Part shown: in pieces, positions 1 through 8,517 of the stretch | How positions within the stretch are numbered: the stretch's first letter is position 1 | Layout: each line of letters begins with the position of its first letter | NCBI GenBank assembly: GCA_965247175.1 | Contig: OZ252006.1 | Coordinates: 558,001 to 622,000, forward strand | Source of the DNA: JANQMX01 sp965247175 | GTDB lineage: Bacteria; Pseudomonadota; Alphaproteobacteria; Kiloniellales; DSM-21159 | DNA: 64,000 bases | Direction: 5' to 3' | The notes under the pieces: generated by a model | Told to the model about the DNA's origin: nothing | Databases searched by the model: none | What the model saw: only the letters and a program-made list of their open reading frames with translations | Position numbers and translations under genes: made by a program

Positions 1-303
1 CGGATGGCGTTCCGCAACCCATCCGAGGGTGAAGAAGGTGGCTGTTGTGTCATGCCGGGCCAAAAGGTCGAGCAGGCGGGAGACGTTGTTCTCAACACGC
101 GATGCCAGCTCGTCCCAGGCCGATCGTGCAACGGCCGCTTCGAATGCGGAAACCTGGAAGTGCTCCTCAACATCGATCGTGAAGGCATTGAAAGGCCTGG
201 ATATCACCCCATCGGCGCGCTGCGTGCCGTCATGCGACGGCAAGCCATCTCCCTTGCCAGGGAGACTGCCTCTTTCTTCGCTTCTGGCAACGGCTTGCGT
301 CAT
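1..303 (-). CDS. XrtA-system polysaccharide deacetylase, N-terminal part (cut by window edge)
   Basis: The reverse strand reads into the window edge without a stop. The first 101 residues contain TIDVEEHFQVSAFE (about residues 42-55) and, at the edge, TATFFTLGWVAERHP. These are the first two conserved blocks of NodB-type polysaccharide deacetylases in the form seen in the exosortase A (XrtA)/PEP-CTERM locus family, with the metal-binding Asp in the first block. The family is expected to act on the exopolysaccharide made by this locus. The ATG at 303 is the only good start in frame and lies 31 bases after the ATPase stop, so the two genes are probably cotranscribed. The roughly 40 residues before the NodB block are polar and unconserved-looking. 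The DUF3473 C-terminal part that would confirm the subfamily lies outside the window. Confidence 0.85.
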   Translation of the reverse strand, partial: MTQAVARSEERGSLPGKGDGLPSHDGTQRADGVISRPFNAFTIDVEEHFQVSAFEAAVARSAWDELASRVENNVSRLLDLLARHDTTATFFTLGWVAERHP

Positions 304-334
304 CGTCTGGGCGTCCGTCGTCGTTGAGTCTCGA

Positions 335-1420
335 TCAGTTAGCCTTGCGGCGCGTTCCGATTCGGTCGCGGAACTCATCGACCCGCAGCTTGTAAGACTT
401 GAGCTCTCGCTGAATGGCTTTTGCGCTATGGCGCACGTCGAGCCATTCATCGCGCGACAGGTTCATTCCACTGTCGGCTGGCGCGTTCTGTGCCGGGAGG
501 CGAGGAGGCGCCGGCGTTTCCTCATTGGCCGCACTTGGCACCGGCTTCAGTGCGCGCACCTTGGCTGCCTGCGGCGGCACCGCGGTCGTATCGGGGAGGG
601 GTTCGATCAAGCCCTCTTCGCGCATCTCCTCAACCACTTCGGCGACATCATTCGCCGTCAGAACGCCTCGGTCCTCGAGATAGCCGAAAAGCAAGAGGCG
701 GTCGCAGAGCCGGTTGAGACGCCGGGGCAGACCGCCGGTGGCGTCGAAGATGGCTTGAAAAGAATCGGGGGCGAAGATCCGGCGCCCGTCCCAACCCGCT
801 AGCTTCAAGCGGTGTTCGACGTAACCCCGGGTGTCATCGGTCGATAGGCGGCTGATATGGAAAGACGCGATGACGCGCTGGCGCAGCTGCTCCAAATCAG
901 GCTCCGCGAGTCGCTGCCGGAACTCCGGCTGCCCCACCAGGAGCATCTGCAGCAAGGGTTTTCCGCTCGATTGGAAGTTCGACAGCATGCGCAGCTCTTC
1001 GAGCGCATCGTGGGACAGTCCCTGCACCTCGTCGACCACGACCAGCGCGACCTTGCGCTGATGGTGCAGGCGAACCAGCTCATCCTCGAGTGCGCAGAGC
1101 AGCTCGGCCTTGCTGCCGCCACCGACCGAGAGGCCAAACTGGGCGGCGATCAGCCTCAGAAGGTTCTCAGAGCCGACCTGAGTGGTGTTGATCTTGACGG
1201 CAACGATGCGGTCGTCAGCCAGGCGAGACAGTGTGTATTCGAAAAGGGTCGTCTTCCCGGCGCCGACCTCACCGGTGATCACCACGAAGCCCTCGTTCTT
1301 GCTCAGACCGTAGGCAACGGTTGAGAGCGCGCGGCGGTGTGGACGGCCATCGAAAAAGAAGCTCGCGTCCGGCGTGATTTGAAAGGGCAGCCGTTTCAGG
1401 TGGTAGTAATCAAGGTACAT
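335..1420 (-). CDS. XrtA/PEP-CTERM-associated secretion-type AAA ATPase
   Basis: A 361-residue ExeA/GspA-like AAA ATPase. It opens with MYLDYYHLKRLPFQITPD, typical of this family, then Walker A GEVGAGKTT (about residues 50-58) and Walker B VALVVVDEVQGL (about 128-139). A winged-helix AAA lid follows (GGLPRRLNRLCDRLLLFGYL). The last 100 residues are a Pro/Ala-rich linker and a charged helical tail. The family name (putative secretion ATPase, PEP-CTERM locus subfamily) reflects its place next to the exosortase-associated deacetylase, which follows here too. The start is put at the ATG at 1420 because a GGGGGA ribosome site lies 7 bases upstream; the longer open frame to 1447 has no such site. 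It probably energises export or assembly of the polysaccharide, but its molecular role is not established. Confidence 0.9.
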   Translation of the reverse strand: MYLDYYHLKRLPFQITPDASFFFDGRPHRRALSTVAYGLSKNEGFVVITGEVGAGKTTLFEYTLSRLADDRIVAVKINTTQVGSENLLRLIAAQFGLSVGGGSKAELLCALEDELVRLHHQRKVALVVVDEVQGLSHDALEELRMLSNFQSSGKPLLQMLLVGQPEFRQRLAEPDLEQLRQRVIASFHISRLSTDDTRGYVEHRLKLAGWDGRRIFAPDSFQAIFDATGGLPRRLNRLCDRLLLFGYLEDRGVLTANDVAEVVEEMREEGLIEPLPDTTAVPPQAAKVRALKPVPSAANEETPAPPRLPAQNAPADSGMNLSRDEWLDVRHSAKAIQRELKSYKLRVDEFRDRIGTRRKAN

Positions 1421-1668
1421 TCGAAATCCCCCAATGCCCCGTAGCATAGGGTGGTGGCGAGGAAAACGGTAGGCCTCGCCAGGCCGGAAGCGCTCAGCGC
1501 ATGTTTGCTTCCGGTTCCGGTTGTGCCTGCACCGCGGATATTCGACGCCGCCCCCTAAGAAAGCGTGTAGCGTCAGCTCATAAAGGATCTGCGACGCTTA
1601 TTGTGGGGCGAATGTGGCAAGAGTGCCGCTGAGCAGGGGATAAGTCCGGCGGAGTGGCAGTAAGAACC

Positions 1669-1729
1669 ACCGCCAAGCTCGGCGGTGCTTGGTCCTATTG
1701 TTGTCACAGGAGAGGCTCCTTCGCCTCTC
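1669..1729. other. Two adjacent perfect hairpins (possible structured RNA)
   Basis: ACCGCC-aagctc-GGCGGT at 1669-1686 and GAGAGGC-tccttc-GCCTCTC at 1710-1729 are perfect inverted repeats separated by 23 bases. Neither is followed by a T-run on either strand, so they are poor intrinsic terminators. They could be part of a leader or small RNA. I do not recognise a known riboswitch class. Confidence 0.35.
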
Positions 1730-1893
1730 TTCGACAGGGCCGCGTATGGAGCCGTCACGCCCTCCGCGACAGCCAATCCCCTTGCGCCAGTGGCGGGTGT
1801 TGATGGCAAAATAGCTGTAATACTGAGCTATTTACTTTAATAGACCGATCAACGCAAGAGATGTACGGTCGAAAAGTGCTCTTTGATTGGCGA

Positions 1894-1919
1894 CACGGAA
1901 GATATTCTTTCTTTCCGTG
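1894..1919. promoter_or_regulatory. Inverted repeat CACGGAA-N12-TTCCGTG
   Basis: Perfect 7-base arms with a 12-base AT-rich spacer, about 120-140 bases upstream of the -24/-12-like site of the RTX gene. The position suits an activator site, but the sequence does not match the TGTAAAG dyads found upstream of the acyltransferase and PEP-CTERM genes. The regulator is unknown. Confidence 0.3.
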
Positions 1920-2035
1920 AATGTTGAGCATTTACATTAAATGACCCAAAAAATGTCGCTTGCTTCAGCTATCCCTGTCGGAGGAAGCATCAACAGTCCG
2001 TGAGGGATGTGGACGCTTTTGCAAAGCTGTTTGTG

Positions 2036-2050
2036 TGGCGGAGCTGTTGC
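2036..2050 (+). promoter_or_regulatory. Weak sigma-54-like -24/-12 site upstream of the RTX gene
   Basis: TGGCGGA-GCTG-TTGC has the invariant GG and GC at the spacing required by RpoN and a good -12 half (TTGC). The -24 half departs from TGGCACG. The predicted transcript would begin near 2062, 85 bases before the chosen ATG at 2147. No TGTAAAG dyad lies at the expected distance, so this is weaker than the sites at 8229 and 15301. Confidence 0.3.
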
Positions 2051-2146
2051 CCCGAAATCGGTTAAGATGTTGTCGTATGTGCAATTTTTTTGCTTAACCA
2101 ACACAAATTTGCAAAGCTCCCCACTTATCAGACAGGGGTCAGATCC

Positions 2147-5100
2147 ATGACCGTCCTCAAGCCGAAAACCGCGCACATGCCAGCTTTCGAAGGCCCGGTG
2201 AACCTGCTCCAGGTGTCGCCGTTGTCTCGCTTTTCGCATGTATTTTTAAAGTATTTTAGGCATTTGAAGGCGTTTTTACGGTGTGCCCTTGTTCTCTTTT
2301 CTGTTTTTTTCTGGTGGGAGCTCGGTGGTGTGATGGCGGACTCGACTTCAGTTGGCGTTCCCGACGATCTCTTGAGTCAAGCAGCCGATATGGAGCCGGG
2401 CGAGTGGCGCCGGCTCGATACGGCGAACAAGTTCTTCGACGTCGCCGTAACACAAGAGGAGTGGGCGGAGCTTATCGACACCCATGGCGGGTTCGAACGG
2501 CTCGGCGAGCCGCGCAGCGTTCTCGGGGCCTGGAACAGCGCAGCCTACGATATCGACGGGCAGCGCTTGTTTTTCCACGGTGGCGGCCACGGAGACTATG
2601 GCGGCAACGAGGTCTATCAATTCGACTTGGAGACCTTGGAGTGGTCGCGGATCTCGGACCCGGCCCCGCTCACGCTGCAACCGGATGAAGAAGAGCACCC
2701 GTACCGCTGGTTGCCGGCGGATGAAGATGGCGATGGACTGCCTGACAGTCCCCCCTCGGCCCATACCTATGACGGCTTGGTATGGAACCCCCACACTGAG
2801 ACGCTTTGGCTGACCAGCCAGAACACGGCCTATCCGGAGAACAGGTCCCCCGAGCTCTTTGTAGTCTGGGAGTTCGACCCGGAGACCGGCGAGTGGCAGT
2901 CGCACGCCGCTACGGAAGACCACTCTTACGGCACCGCAAACTATCTCGCAGATACGCAGCAGGTTCTGGCAATCAGCCATTACAGAACGTCGACCGATGT
3001 CGCCTACCTCTACGACTCTGACGGAACCGAGCACCAGCTCGGCCAGGTTCAGGGCGACACGATGGGCGGCAACGTCGGCAACATGTTCCAGAACCCGATC
3101 ACGGGGCAGCTTTACGAGGCCCACGCGCAGGGAATCTATGAGCTGGACGTGGGTGATGCCGGCGTTACAGCGACCCTCGTTGCGGAGTTTCCCAGTGCTG
3201 AAGAGCTGCAGTACTCGACATCGTTCAAGCAGGCTGGCTACGCCTTCAATCCCGCCGACGAAAAATTCTACATCTGGAACGGTACGTCCAAGGTCGTCAC
3301 CTGGGATCCGGAAAGCAGCGAGTTCGAGGTGGTGTGGAACGAAGTGCCGAACGGTCAGGCACCGGCGGAAGACACCATCGGTGTCGGCAAGGTTCTGGAC
3401 AAGTGGGTTTATCACGACGATGCCGAGGTCTTTATCGGCATAGCCGGCGCTGAAGAGCTGCCGCGCTTCGACGGTGGCTTTTGGCTCTACAAGCCGGGCG
3501 ACGGCAATCCCGACGACATCAACCAACTCGATACCGGTGATGCTTTCGTCGATGGAAGAACGACCGAGTCGATCAGCTTCTTCGTCCCTGTCGAGGCCGG
3601 TGACAAGAACTACGACGGGACGATACACGTCTACTACCGCGAGGTCGGAGACACCGAGTGGGAGCCGGGCATTGAGCTTCTGAGGCTCCGCCCAGAGTTC
3701 GTCTCTCCGGTCTACTCCCTGCAGGAATCGCCGGAGGGCTTCGCCGGGATGGTTACCGGCTTGGAAGCCGGCATGGATTATGAATTCAGGCTGGAAACGA
3801 AGGACCCGGACGGTCTCCAGACCGACAGCGGACCGGCCGAGCAGGTCTTGAACGTCTCGACCCGCGATGTTCCGCTGGATAGCCCGCAGCAAGCGCAGAC
3901 CGTCACCGTCGAAACGATGGCGGAGTTGCAAGCGGCGGTCGCTGCGGCCCAGCCCGGTTCAGTGATCGTCATGCTACCCGGTCGCTACGAGGGTCAGTTG
4001 ACCGTCGTTCCTAGCGGCACCGAAGACAATCCGATCATCATTCGCGGTGCTGACATCAGTTCGACTATCTTGGATGCCGGCGGCGGGGACTTCGCCGTAA
4101 AGATCGACGGTAGCCATGTACAGATCGAAAACCTCTCCCTCACGAACGCCCACACGGGCATCGTTTTGCGCGGCGGTGGCACCGAGGGCGTGGTCATCCG
4201 CGACAACTACATCTCCGATGTCGAGAACGGTATCAACGCCTGGACCGGTCATAAGGACCTTTACATTGCCAACAACGTCCTCGAGGGGCGCGGCGAGTTT
4301 CCGGCAACTGGAACCTCTGGTGTCGAAGGCATCGTGGTCACCGGTCAGGATATCGAGATTGCCTACAACACGCTCTCGGGCTTCGGCGATTCGATTGGCA
4401 CCAGCCGTCAGACCGAACTCAACAACATCGGCATCAACGTCCATCACAACAAGATTCTCTGGGGTGCAGACGATGGCATCGAGCTTGATTACTCGGTCCG
4501 CAACGTTGCCGCCCATCACAATCTGATTGCCAATCAGCTGAACGGCGTCAGCTTTCAGCCGACGGTCGGCGGTCCGGCCTATGCCTTCGAGAACGTCATC
4601 TACAACACCCGGGAAGCGCCGTTCAAAATCAAGCCGACGGTGACCGACCCTGACGGCCTGATCATCGTTAACAACACCTCGATCAAGAGCGGCCCGGCTT
4701 GGTACGACCCGAGCGGCTTCGTGAGCAATGTGACGGTGAACAACAACCTCTTCGTCGGCTTCGACGATCGCTTCACCTACGTCAGCGAGACGAGCTACAG
4801 CTTCAGCGAGTTTGACTACAACGCCTGGTCACAGGACGGATACTTCCAGGTCCACGATGGCTGGGGCGAGAGTTTCGAGCAGTTCCTGAAGTCCACGTCG
4901 CATGCGCAGAACGACGTGTTGTTGGAAGGTGAGGAGATCTTCGCCAACCTGGAGCTGGACTTCGACGTCAACGGATTCGAGGTCTTCCGCGATCCCGATG
5001 CGCCGGGCTTGGACTTCGGCCTGCATCCCGACTCGAGCGCGATTGATGCCGGAAAGGAGATCTTCGGTCTGACCGAGGGCTTTGTTGGGGATGCCCCTGA

Positions 5101-7795
5101 CATTGGCGCCTTCGAAAAGGGCGAAGAGATGCCGGACTACGGTGCCAGCCTGGATCTGACACCGGCGACGGCGCCCATCGCCATCGACGACCATGCTTTT
5201 GCGTTGATCAACGGCGATGGCGTGGCGGTGGATATCCTTGCCAACGACTTCGATCCCAATGGCGATCCGCTTAGCGTGGTGGAGCTTGGTGATGCGCAGC
5301 ATGGAACGCTGCAGCTCGGCAACGATGGGGTCGTGACCTACGTGCCCGACAAGGATTATCTGGGACAGGACAGCTTCACCTACACGGTGCAGGATCCGAA
5401 CGGCGAGACGGCGTCGGCCACCGTCACTATTTCGGTAACCCCGCCCAACAATGCACCCAACGCCGAGGATGACCGAGCACAGACCATCGAAGGCGAGCCC
5501 GTCACCATTTCGGCGGCTGCGTTGCTGGACAATGACAGTGATCCGGACGGGCACAACATCGCCGTGACGGCCGTGGGCGACGCGGCGCATGGCCGTGCTG
5601 TGCTCCTGGGCGGTACGGTTCTCTATACCCCCGACGCAGGCTTCGTCGGCACCGATCGCTTCACCTATACCCTGATGGACGAGCGCGGGGGGACCGACAC
5701 AGCAGAGGTGGTCGTTGGCGTCTTTTCGGACGGCAGCATCATAGGGACCGGCCAGCGGGATATCATCGACCTTAGCCTCGAGACCGAGCAGCAGTTGGTG
5801 CTCGGGCGCGGCGGCCCCGATATCGTTATCGGCTCGCAAGCCGGCGATCTCATTTCCGGTGGTGCGGGTGAGGACAGGCTGAATGGCGCCGGCGGTGACG
5901 ATATCTTCGAGTACGAAGGGCCCGACGAAAGCGTCGACCACGTAGACGGCGGCAGCGGCTACGACGAAATCCGAGGCAGCGACGGCGACGATTCGATCGG
6001 CCTCCACTCCGTGAAGAATGTCGAGAAGATCGATGGTCTGGCCGGCTACGACGTGATCTTCGGTTCCATCAATCGCGACGTGCTGGACTTCTCTGATGTC
6101 GAGGTCACCGGCATCGAGCTGATCGACGCGGGGCACGGGTCCGACATCATCACCGGGTCGCAGGGCGACGACGTGATCTCGGGCGGTTCAGGCGAGGACC
6201 AGCTCTATGGTTCTGGCGGCGACGATCTCTTCAGGTACGCCGGCCTCAACGAAAGCGTCGACCTGGTCGACGGCGGTAGCGGTTATGACGAAATTCGCGG
6301 CAGCGAAGGCGATGATGAGATCGGCCTTTTCTCGCTGCAGGGCGTCGAGAAGATCGATGGCCTGACCGGCTATGACGTGGTCTTCGGCTCCAACAACAGT
6401 GACGACCTAGATTTCTCGCAGGTCGAGCTGATCAGCATCGAGCTGATCGACGGCAGGCGAGGGCCGGATCGCATTACCGGGTCGCGCAGCGACGACGTCA
6501 TCTCCGGCGGGACGGGTGAGGACACCCTGAACGGCGCTGGCGGCGACGACCTCTTCCTCTACGCCGGAGCCGATGATCTCTTCGACCATGTCGACGGCGG
6601 CAGCGGCTATGACGAGATTCGCGGTAGCACGGGGGACGACATAATAGGTCTCCACTCCATAGTTGGCATCGAACGGGTCGACGGGCTCGACGGCTACGAT
6701 GTGTTGCGCGGAACTTTCAATGACGACAGGCTAGATTTCTCCGAGACGGAACTGGATGGAATTGAGCTGATCGCTGGCGGTGGCGGCTCCGACGAGATCA
6801 TTGGCTCGCAGGGCAATGACGCGATCAACGGCGACAGCGGCGAGGATTCGCTGAGCGGCGAAGCCGGGGATGACACCCTGAGCGGAGGCAGCGGCCTTGA
6901 CCGCTTGGATGGCGGAAGCGGCTTCGACATTGTGTCTTACGCCGAGGCGACAGAACGAGTCGTCGTTCGTCTGGACAGCCCCGACAAGAACGCCGGCGCT
7001 GCAGAAGGCGATGAGCTGTTCTCGATAGAGGGCGTCATCGGTTCGGAGCACAATGACTATCTTCGCGGCGACTACGGGAGCGGGCAGCACCTAGAGGGCC
7101 TTGGCGGCGACGATGTGTTTCTCGGCCTGAGCGGCCAGAACAGCCTGTTCGGGGGAGACGGCAACGACCGGTTCTTCCACTCGGGGGGCAACGGCGACAT
7201 CATCGACGGCGGTTCAGGCAGCGATACGGTGTACTACACCAGCGCCTCCCAAGGGGTGGTCGGAGATCTAGCGATCGGGCTTGTCCGCGTCGGGCAGCGC
7301 GACAGCGATCAGCTGTCAGGCATTGAGAACATCTATGGCAGCAATCGTGCGGATGTGATCAGCGGCGATTCCAGCAACAATCAGTTTGTCAGCTACGGCG
7401 GGGATGACGTTCTCGATGGCCGCGGAGGAAACGACCGTCTCTTCGGTCGAGACGGGAACGATAGTCTGGAGGGCGGAGAGGGCGCCGACCGGCTGTATGG
7501 CGACAAAGGAGAGGATTTGCTCTCCGGCGGACGCGGCAATGATCACCTGTTCGGCGGTTCCGATGCCGACGTCTTCGTCTTCGGGATAGACGATGGCCGC
7601 GATCGGATTCGCGACTTCGACCCGCTCGAGGACCAAATCGACTTGCGGGATTGGGGACTCACGTCCTTCGACGAGGTGATCGTGACTGCGAAATCCAGCA
7701 GTACGGAGCTCGCCTTCAGCGCGTCCGATACACTGGTGCTCGACGGCATCGCGGCCACGAGCCTGGATGATTCCTGGGCGATCTGGACGTCCTGA
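2147..7795 (+). CDS. Giant secreted RTX protein with Kelch-like, beta-helix and cadherin-like domains
   Basis: 1882 residues. In order: a hydrophobic segment (about residues 40-65) ending GVMA-DS like a signal-peptide site; a Kelch-like region (about 75-450); an FnIII-like stretch (about 460-575); a right-handed parallel beta-helix of the pectate-lyase/chondroitinase-B fold type (about 590-990) rich in NN turns; two tandem cadherin-like/Ig domains with DILANDFDPNGDPL-type motifs (about 1009-1190); then RTX calcium-binding repeats (GGxGxDxL) to the end, closing with a serralysin-type C-terminus (DVFVFGIDDGRDRIRDFDP). It is probably an extracellular polysaccharide-binding or matrix protein, perhaps a lyase; no catalytic residues were assigned. 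The ATG at 2147 has AGGGG 8 bases upstream. The frame is open to a TTG at 2090, and a TTG at 2264 or ATG at 2333 are alternatives. No type I secretion genes are in the window. Confidence 0.85.
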   Translation: MTVLKPKTAHMPAFEGPVNLLQVSPLSRFSHVFLKYFRHLKAFLRCALVLFSVFFWWELGGVMADSTSVGVPDDLLSQAADMEPGEWRRLDTANKFFDVAVTQEEWAELIDTHGGFERLGEPRSVLGAWNSAAYDIDGQRLFFHGGGHGDYGGNEVYQFDLETLEWSRISDPAPLTLQPDEEEHPYRWLPADEDGDGLPDSPPSAHTYDGLVWNPHTETLWLTSQNTAYPENRSPELFVVWEFDPETGEWQSHAATEDHSYGTANYLADTQQVLAISHYRTSTDVAYLYDSDGTEHQLGQVQGDTMGGNVGNMFQNPITGQLYEAHAQGIYELDVGDAGVTATLVAEFPSAEELQYSTSFKQAGYAFNPADEKFYIWNGTSKVVTWDPESSEFEVVWNEVPNGQAPAEDTIGVGKVLDKWVYHDDAEVFIGIAGAEELPRFDGGFWLYKPGDGNPDDINQLDTGDAFVDGRTTESISFFVPVEAGDKNYDGTIHVYYREVGDTEWEPGIELLRLRPEFVSPVYSLQESPEGFAGMVTGLEAGMDYEFRLETKDPDGLQTDSGPAEQVLNVSTRDVPLDSPQQAQTVTVETMAELQAAVAAAQPGSVIVMLPGRYEGQLTVVPSGTEDNPIIIRGADISSTILDAGGGDFAVKIDGSHVQIENLSLTNAHTGIVLRGGGTEGVVIRDNYISDVENGINAWTGHKDLYIANNVLEGRGEFPATGTSGVEGIVVTGQDIEIAYNTLSGFGDSIGTSRQTELNNIGINVHHNKILWGADDGIELDYSVRNVAAHHNLIANQLNGVSFQPTVGGPAYAFENVIYNTREAPFKIKPTVTDPDGLIIVNNTSIKSGPAWYDPSGFVSNVTVNNNLFVGFDDRFTYVSETSYSFSEFDYNAWSQDGYFQVHDGWGESFEQFLKSTSHAQNDVLLEGEEIFANLELDFDVNGFEVFRDPDAPGLDFGLHPDSSAIDAGKEIFGLTEGFVGDAPDIGAFEKGEEMPDYGASLDLTPATAPIAIDDHAFALINGDGVAVDILANDFDPNGDPLSVVELGDAQHGTLQLGNDGVVTYVPDKDYLGQDSFTYTVQDPNGETASATVTISVTPPNNAPNAEDDRAQTIEGEPVTISAAALLDNDSDPDGHNIAVTAVGDAAHGRAVLLGGTVLYTPDAGFVGTDRFTYTLMDERGGTDTAEVVVGVFSDGSIIGTGQRDIIDLSLETEQQLVLGRGGPDIVIGSQAGDLISGGAGEDRLNGAGGDDIFEYEGPDESVDHVDGGSGYDEIRGSDGDDSIGLHSVKNVEKIDGLAGYDVIFGSINRDVLDFSDVEVTGIELIDAGHGSDIITGSQGDDVISGGSGEDQLYGSGGDDLFRYAGLNESVDLVDGGSGYDEIRGSEGDDEIGLFSLQGVEKIDGLTGYDVVFGSNNSDDLDFSQVELISIELIDGRRGPDRITGSRSDDVISGGTGEDTLNGAGGDDLFLYAGADDLFDHVDGGSGYDEIRGSTGDDIIGLHSIVGIERVDGLDGYDVLRGTFNDDRLDFSETELDGIELIAGGGGSDEIIGSQGNDAINGDSGEDSLSGEAGDDTLSGGSGLDRLDGGSGFDIVSYAEATERVVVRLDSPDKNAGAAEGDELFSIEGVIGSEHNDYLRGDYGSGQHLEGLGGDDVFLGLSGQNSLFGGDGNDRFFHSGGNGDIIDGGSGSDTVYYTSASQGVVGDLAIGLVRVGQRDSDQLSGIENIYGSNRADVISGDSSNNQFVSYGGDDVLDGRGGNDRLFGRDGNDSLEGGEGADRLYGDKGEDLLSGGRGNDHLFGGSDADVFVFGIDDGRDRIRDFDPLEDQIDLRDWGLTSFDEVIVTAKSSSTELAFSASDTLVLDGIAATSLDDSWAIWTS
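5831..6850 (+). repeat. Exact-period 324-bp (108-residue) tandem repeat inside the RTX gene
   Basis: The GSQ/GSR block that begins each unit falls at 5831, 6155, 6479 and 6803, exactly 324 bases apart. There are three full units and the start of a fourth. Each unit has two GGxGxD nonapeptides (ISGGxGEDxLxGxGGDD), a DGGSGYDEIRGS block, a GLxSxxxxEKIDGLxGYDVxxG block and a DDLDFSxVExxxIELID block. The DNA has diverged by many substitutions but no indels. The blocks between the nonapeptides are not ordinary RTX repeats. Confidence 0.9.
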
Positions 7796-8116
7796 CAGCG
7801 TCGCGCTCCGCGAGTGTCTTTTCAAATCTGAGTTCGCGCCCGCGGGCTCTGCTGCCTGTTTCTAGTGCTTGTTTTTAGGGGCCTCGGAGTCGCGGCTCCG
7901 ATGGGTGCGGAGTGCGTCTTGGCAACGGCATTCTTTGCCGGCGAATCCGCGTTCGATAGGAGCGTGATAGATTTGAGACGAATTTGTGGGCCAATGGAGA
8001 CACCAGATATTGGCCGTTAACACTTTGTTATTGAAGATTAATTTCGCCTTCGCTGATCCGGGCGCCAAGGGTACCTCTTTGCCGGTCAATTTCACAGCGC
8101 CTAGCCAAGGCAAAGT

Positions 8117-8177
8117 TGTAAAGAACTCTTTACAGTTTTGCCATTGCGGTGCGACGGTTTGTAAGAATTCTTAATCA
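8117..8177. promoter_or_regulatory. Paired upstream activator sites (candidate PrsR boxes)
   Basis: Site 1, TGTAAAGAACTCTTTACA (8117-8134), is a perfect dyad with 7-base arms and a 4-base spacer. Site 2 is centred on TAAGAATTCTTA (8162-8173) within TGTAAGAATTCTTAATCA. Their centres, 8125.5 and 8167.5, are 42 bp apart, four helical turns. They lie 105 and 63 bp upstream of the GG of the -24 element. The same arrangement is found upstream of the PEP-CTERM gene. Assignment to PrsR is inference. Confidence 0.6.
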
Positions 8178-8228
8178 CCCGGCGAAGGCATAAATGTTAA
8201 CTGCTTGATTAATCGTCTGGTAGAATGC

Positions 8229-8244
8229 CGGCATGAAAGTTGCT
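8229..8244 (+). promoter_or_regulatory. Sigma-54 (-24/-12) promoter of the acyltransferase operon
   Basis: CGGCATG-AAAG-TTGCT matches the RpoN consensus TGGCACG-N4-TTGCW except at the first and sixth bases, with correct GG-GC spacing. Transcription would start near 8255. It stands 63 bp downstream of a paired dyad element, the usual layout for an NtrC-type activator. Confidence 0.6.
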
Positions 8245-8337
8245 TCGTTAAAGATTGGGTGTTGACGCTTGGGGGCGTTTGGGGATGACAAAACTCGTTG
8301 ATCCGAATCTACGGCGTGCTGCGGTCTTATTAACGAT

Positions 8338-8353
8338 TGGCAGTTCGCCCGCA
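8338..8353 (+). promoter_or_regulatory. Second, weaker -24/-12-like site
   Basis: TGGCAGT-TCGC-CCGCA has the GG and GC at correct spacing and a good -24 half but a poor -12 half (CCGCA for TTGCA). It is closer to the gene (start 8518) than the site at 8229, and could be an alternative promoter or chance. Confidence 0.25.
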
Positions 8354-8517
8354 CGGATAGATCACTGCATTCTCACAGATAATCGTGTCCTCCAGTAATG
8401 ATCGTCAATCTACATTACGCCCGGGCAATACTGCTGCCATGCCCGTTGGCGAGGATTTTGCAGAGCGCTCACGTAGAAAAATAGGCGGGCCCCAAAGTTC
8501 GCCGCTAGGAGGACAGA

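Larger units (their letters stand above)
1421..2146. other. Long non-coding region with hairpins, between divergent genes
   Basis: About 725 bases between the divergent ATPase and RTX genes. I find no convincing gene: the open frame at 1573-1809 (minus) has no family features and no ribosome site. What can be seen is two adjacent GC hairpins (1669-1686 and 1710-1729), an inverted repeat AATAGCT-N9-AGCTATT near 1810-1832, another at 1894-1919, CATTTA-CAT-TAAATG just after 1928, and a -24/-12-like site at 2036-2050. Both divergent promoters must lie here. The first 400 bases are GC-rich and the last 300 are AT-rich. Confidence 0.6.
7796..8517. other. Control region upstream of the acyltransferase operon
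   Basis: 722 bases, AT-rich from about 7960 to 8400. No convincing gene was found: the open frames at 7862-8113 (minus) and 7986-8174 (plus) lack ribosome sites and family features. Near 7886-7900 there is a small hairpin (CGGAG-N6-CTCCG) without a T-run, possibly at the end of the RTX transcript. The functional content I can support is the pair of dyad elements at 8117-8134 and 8160-8177 and the -24/-12 promoter at 8229-8244, with a weaker -24/-12-like site at 8338-8353. The leader from the first promoter to the gene would be about 260 bases. Confidence 0.6.

Noticed and set aside
1573..1809. 78-residue open frame (minus) in the long intergenic region
   Set aside because: No ribosome site, no hydrophobic or conserved segment, and it spans the two hairpins.
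2348..3931. 527-residue open frame antisense to the RTX gene
   Set aside because: The sense strand encodes clear Kelch-like and FnIII-like sequence; the antisense product has no recognisable domains.
4829..6136. 435-residue open frame antisense to the RTX gene
   Set aside because: Shadow of the beta-helix and cadherin-like region; low-complexity product with no start signals.
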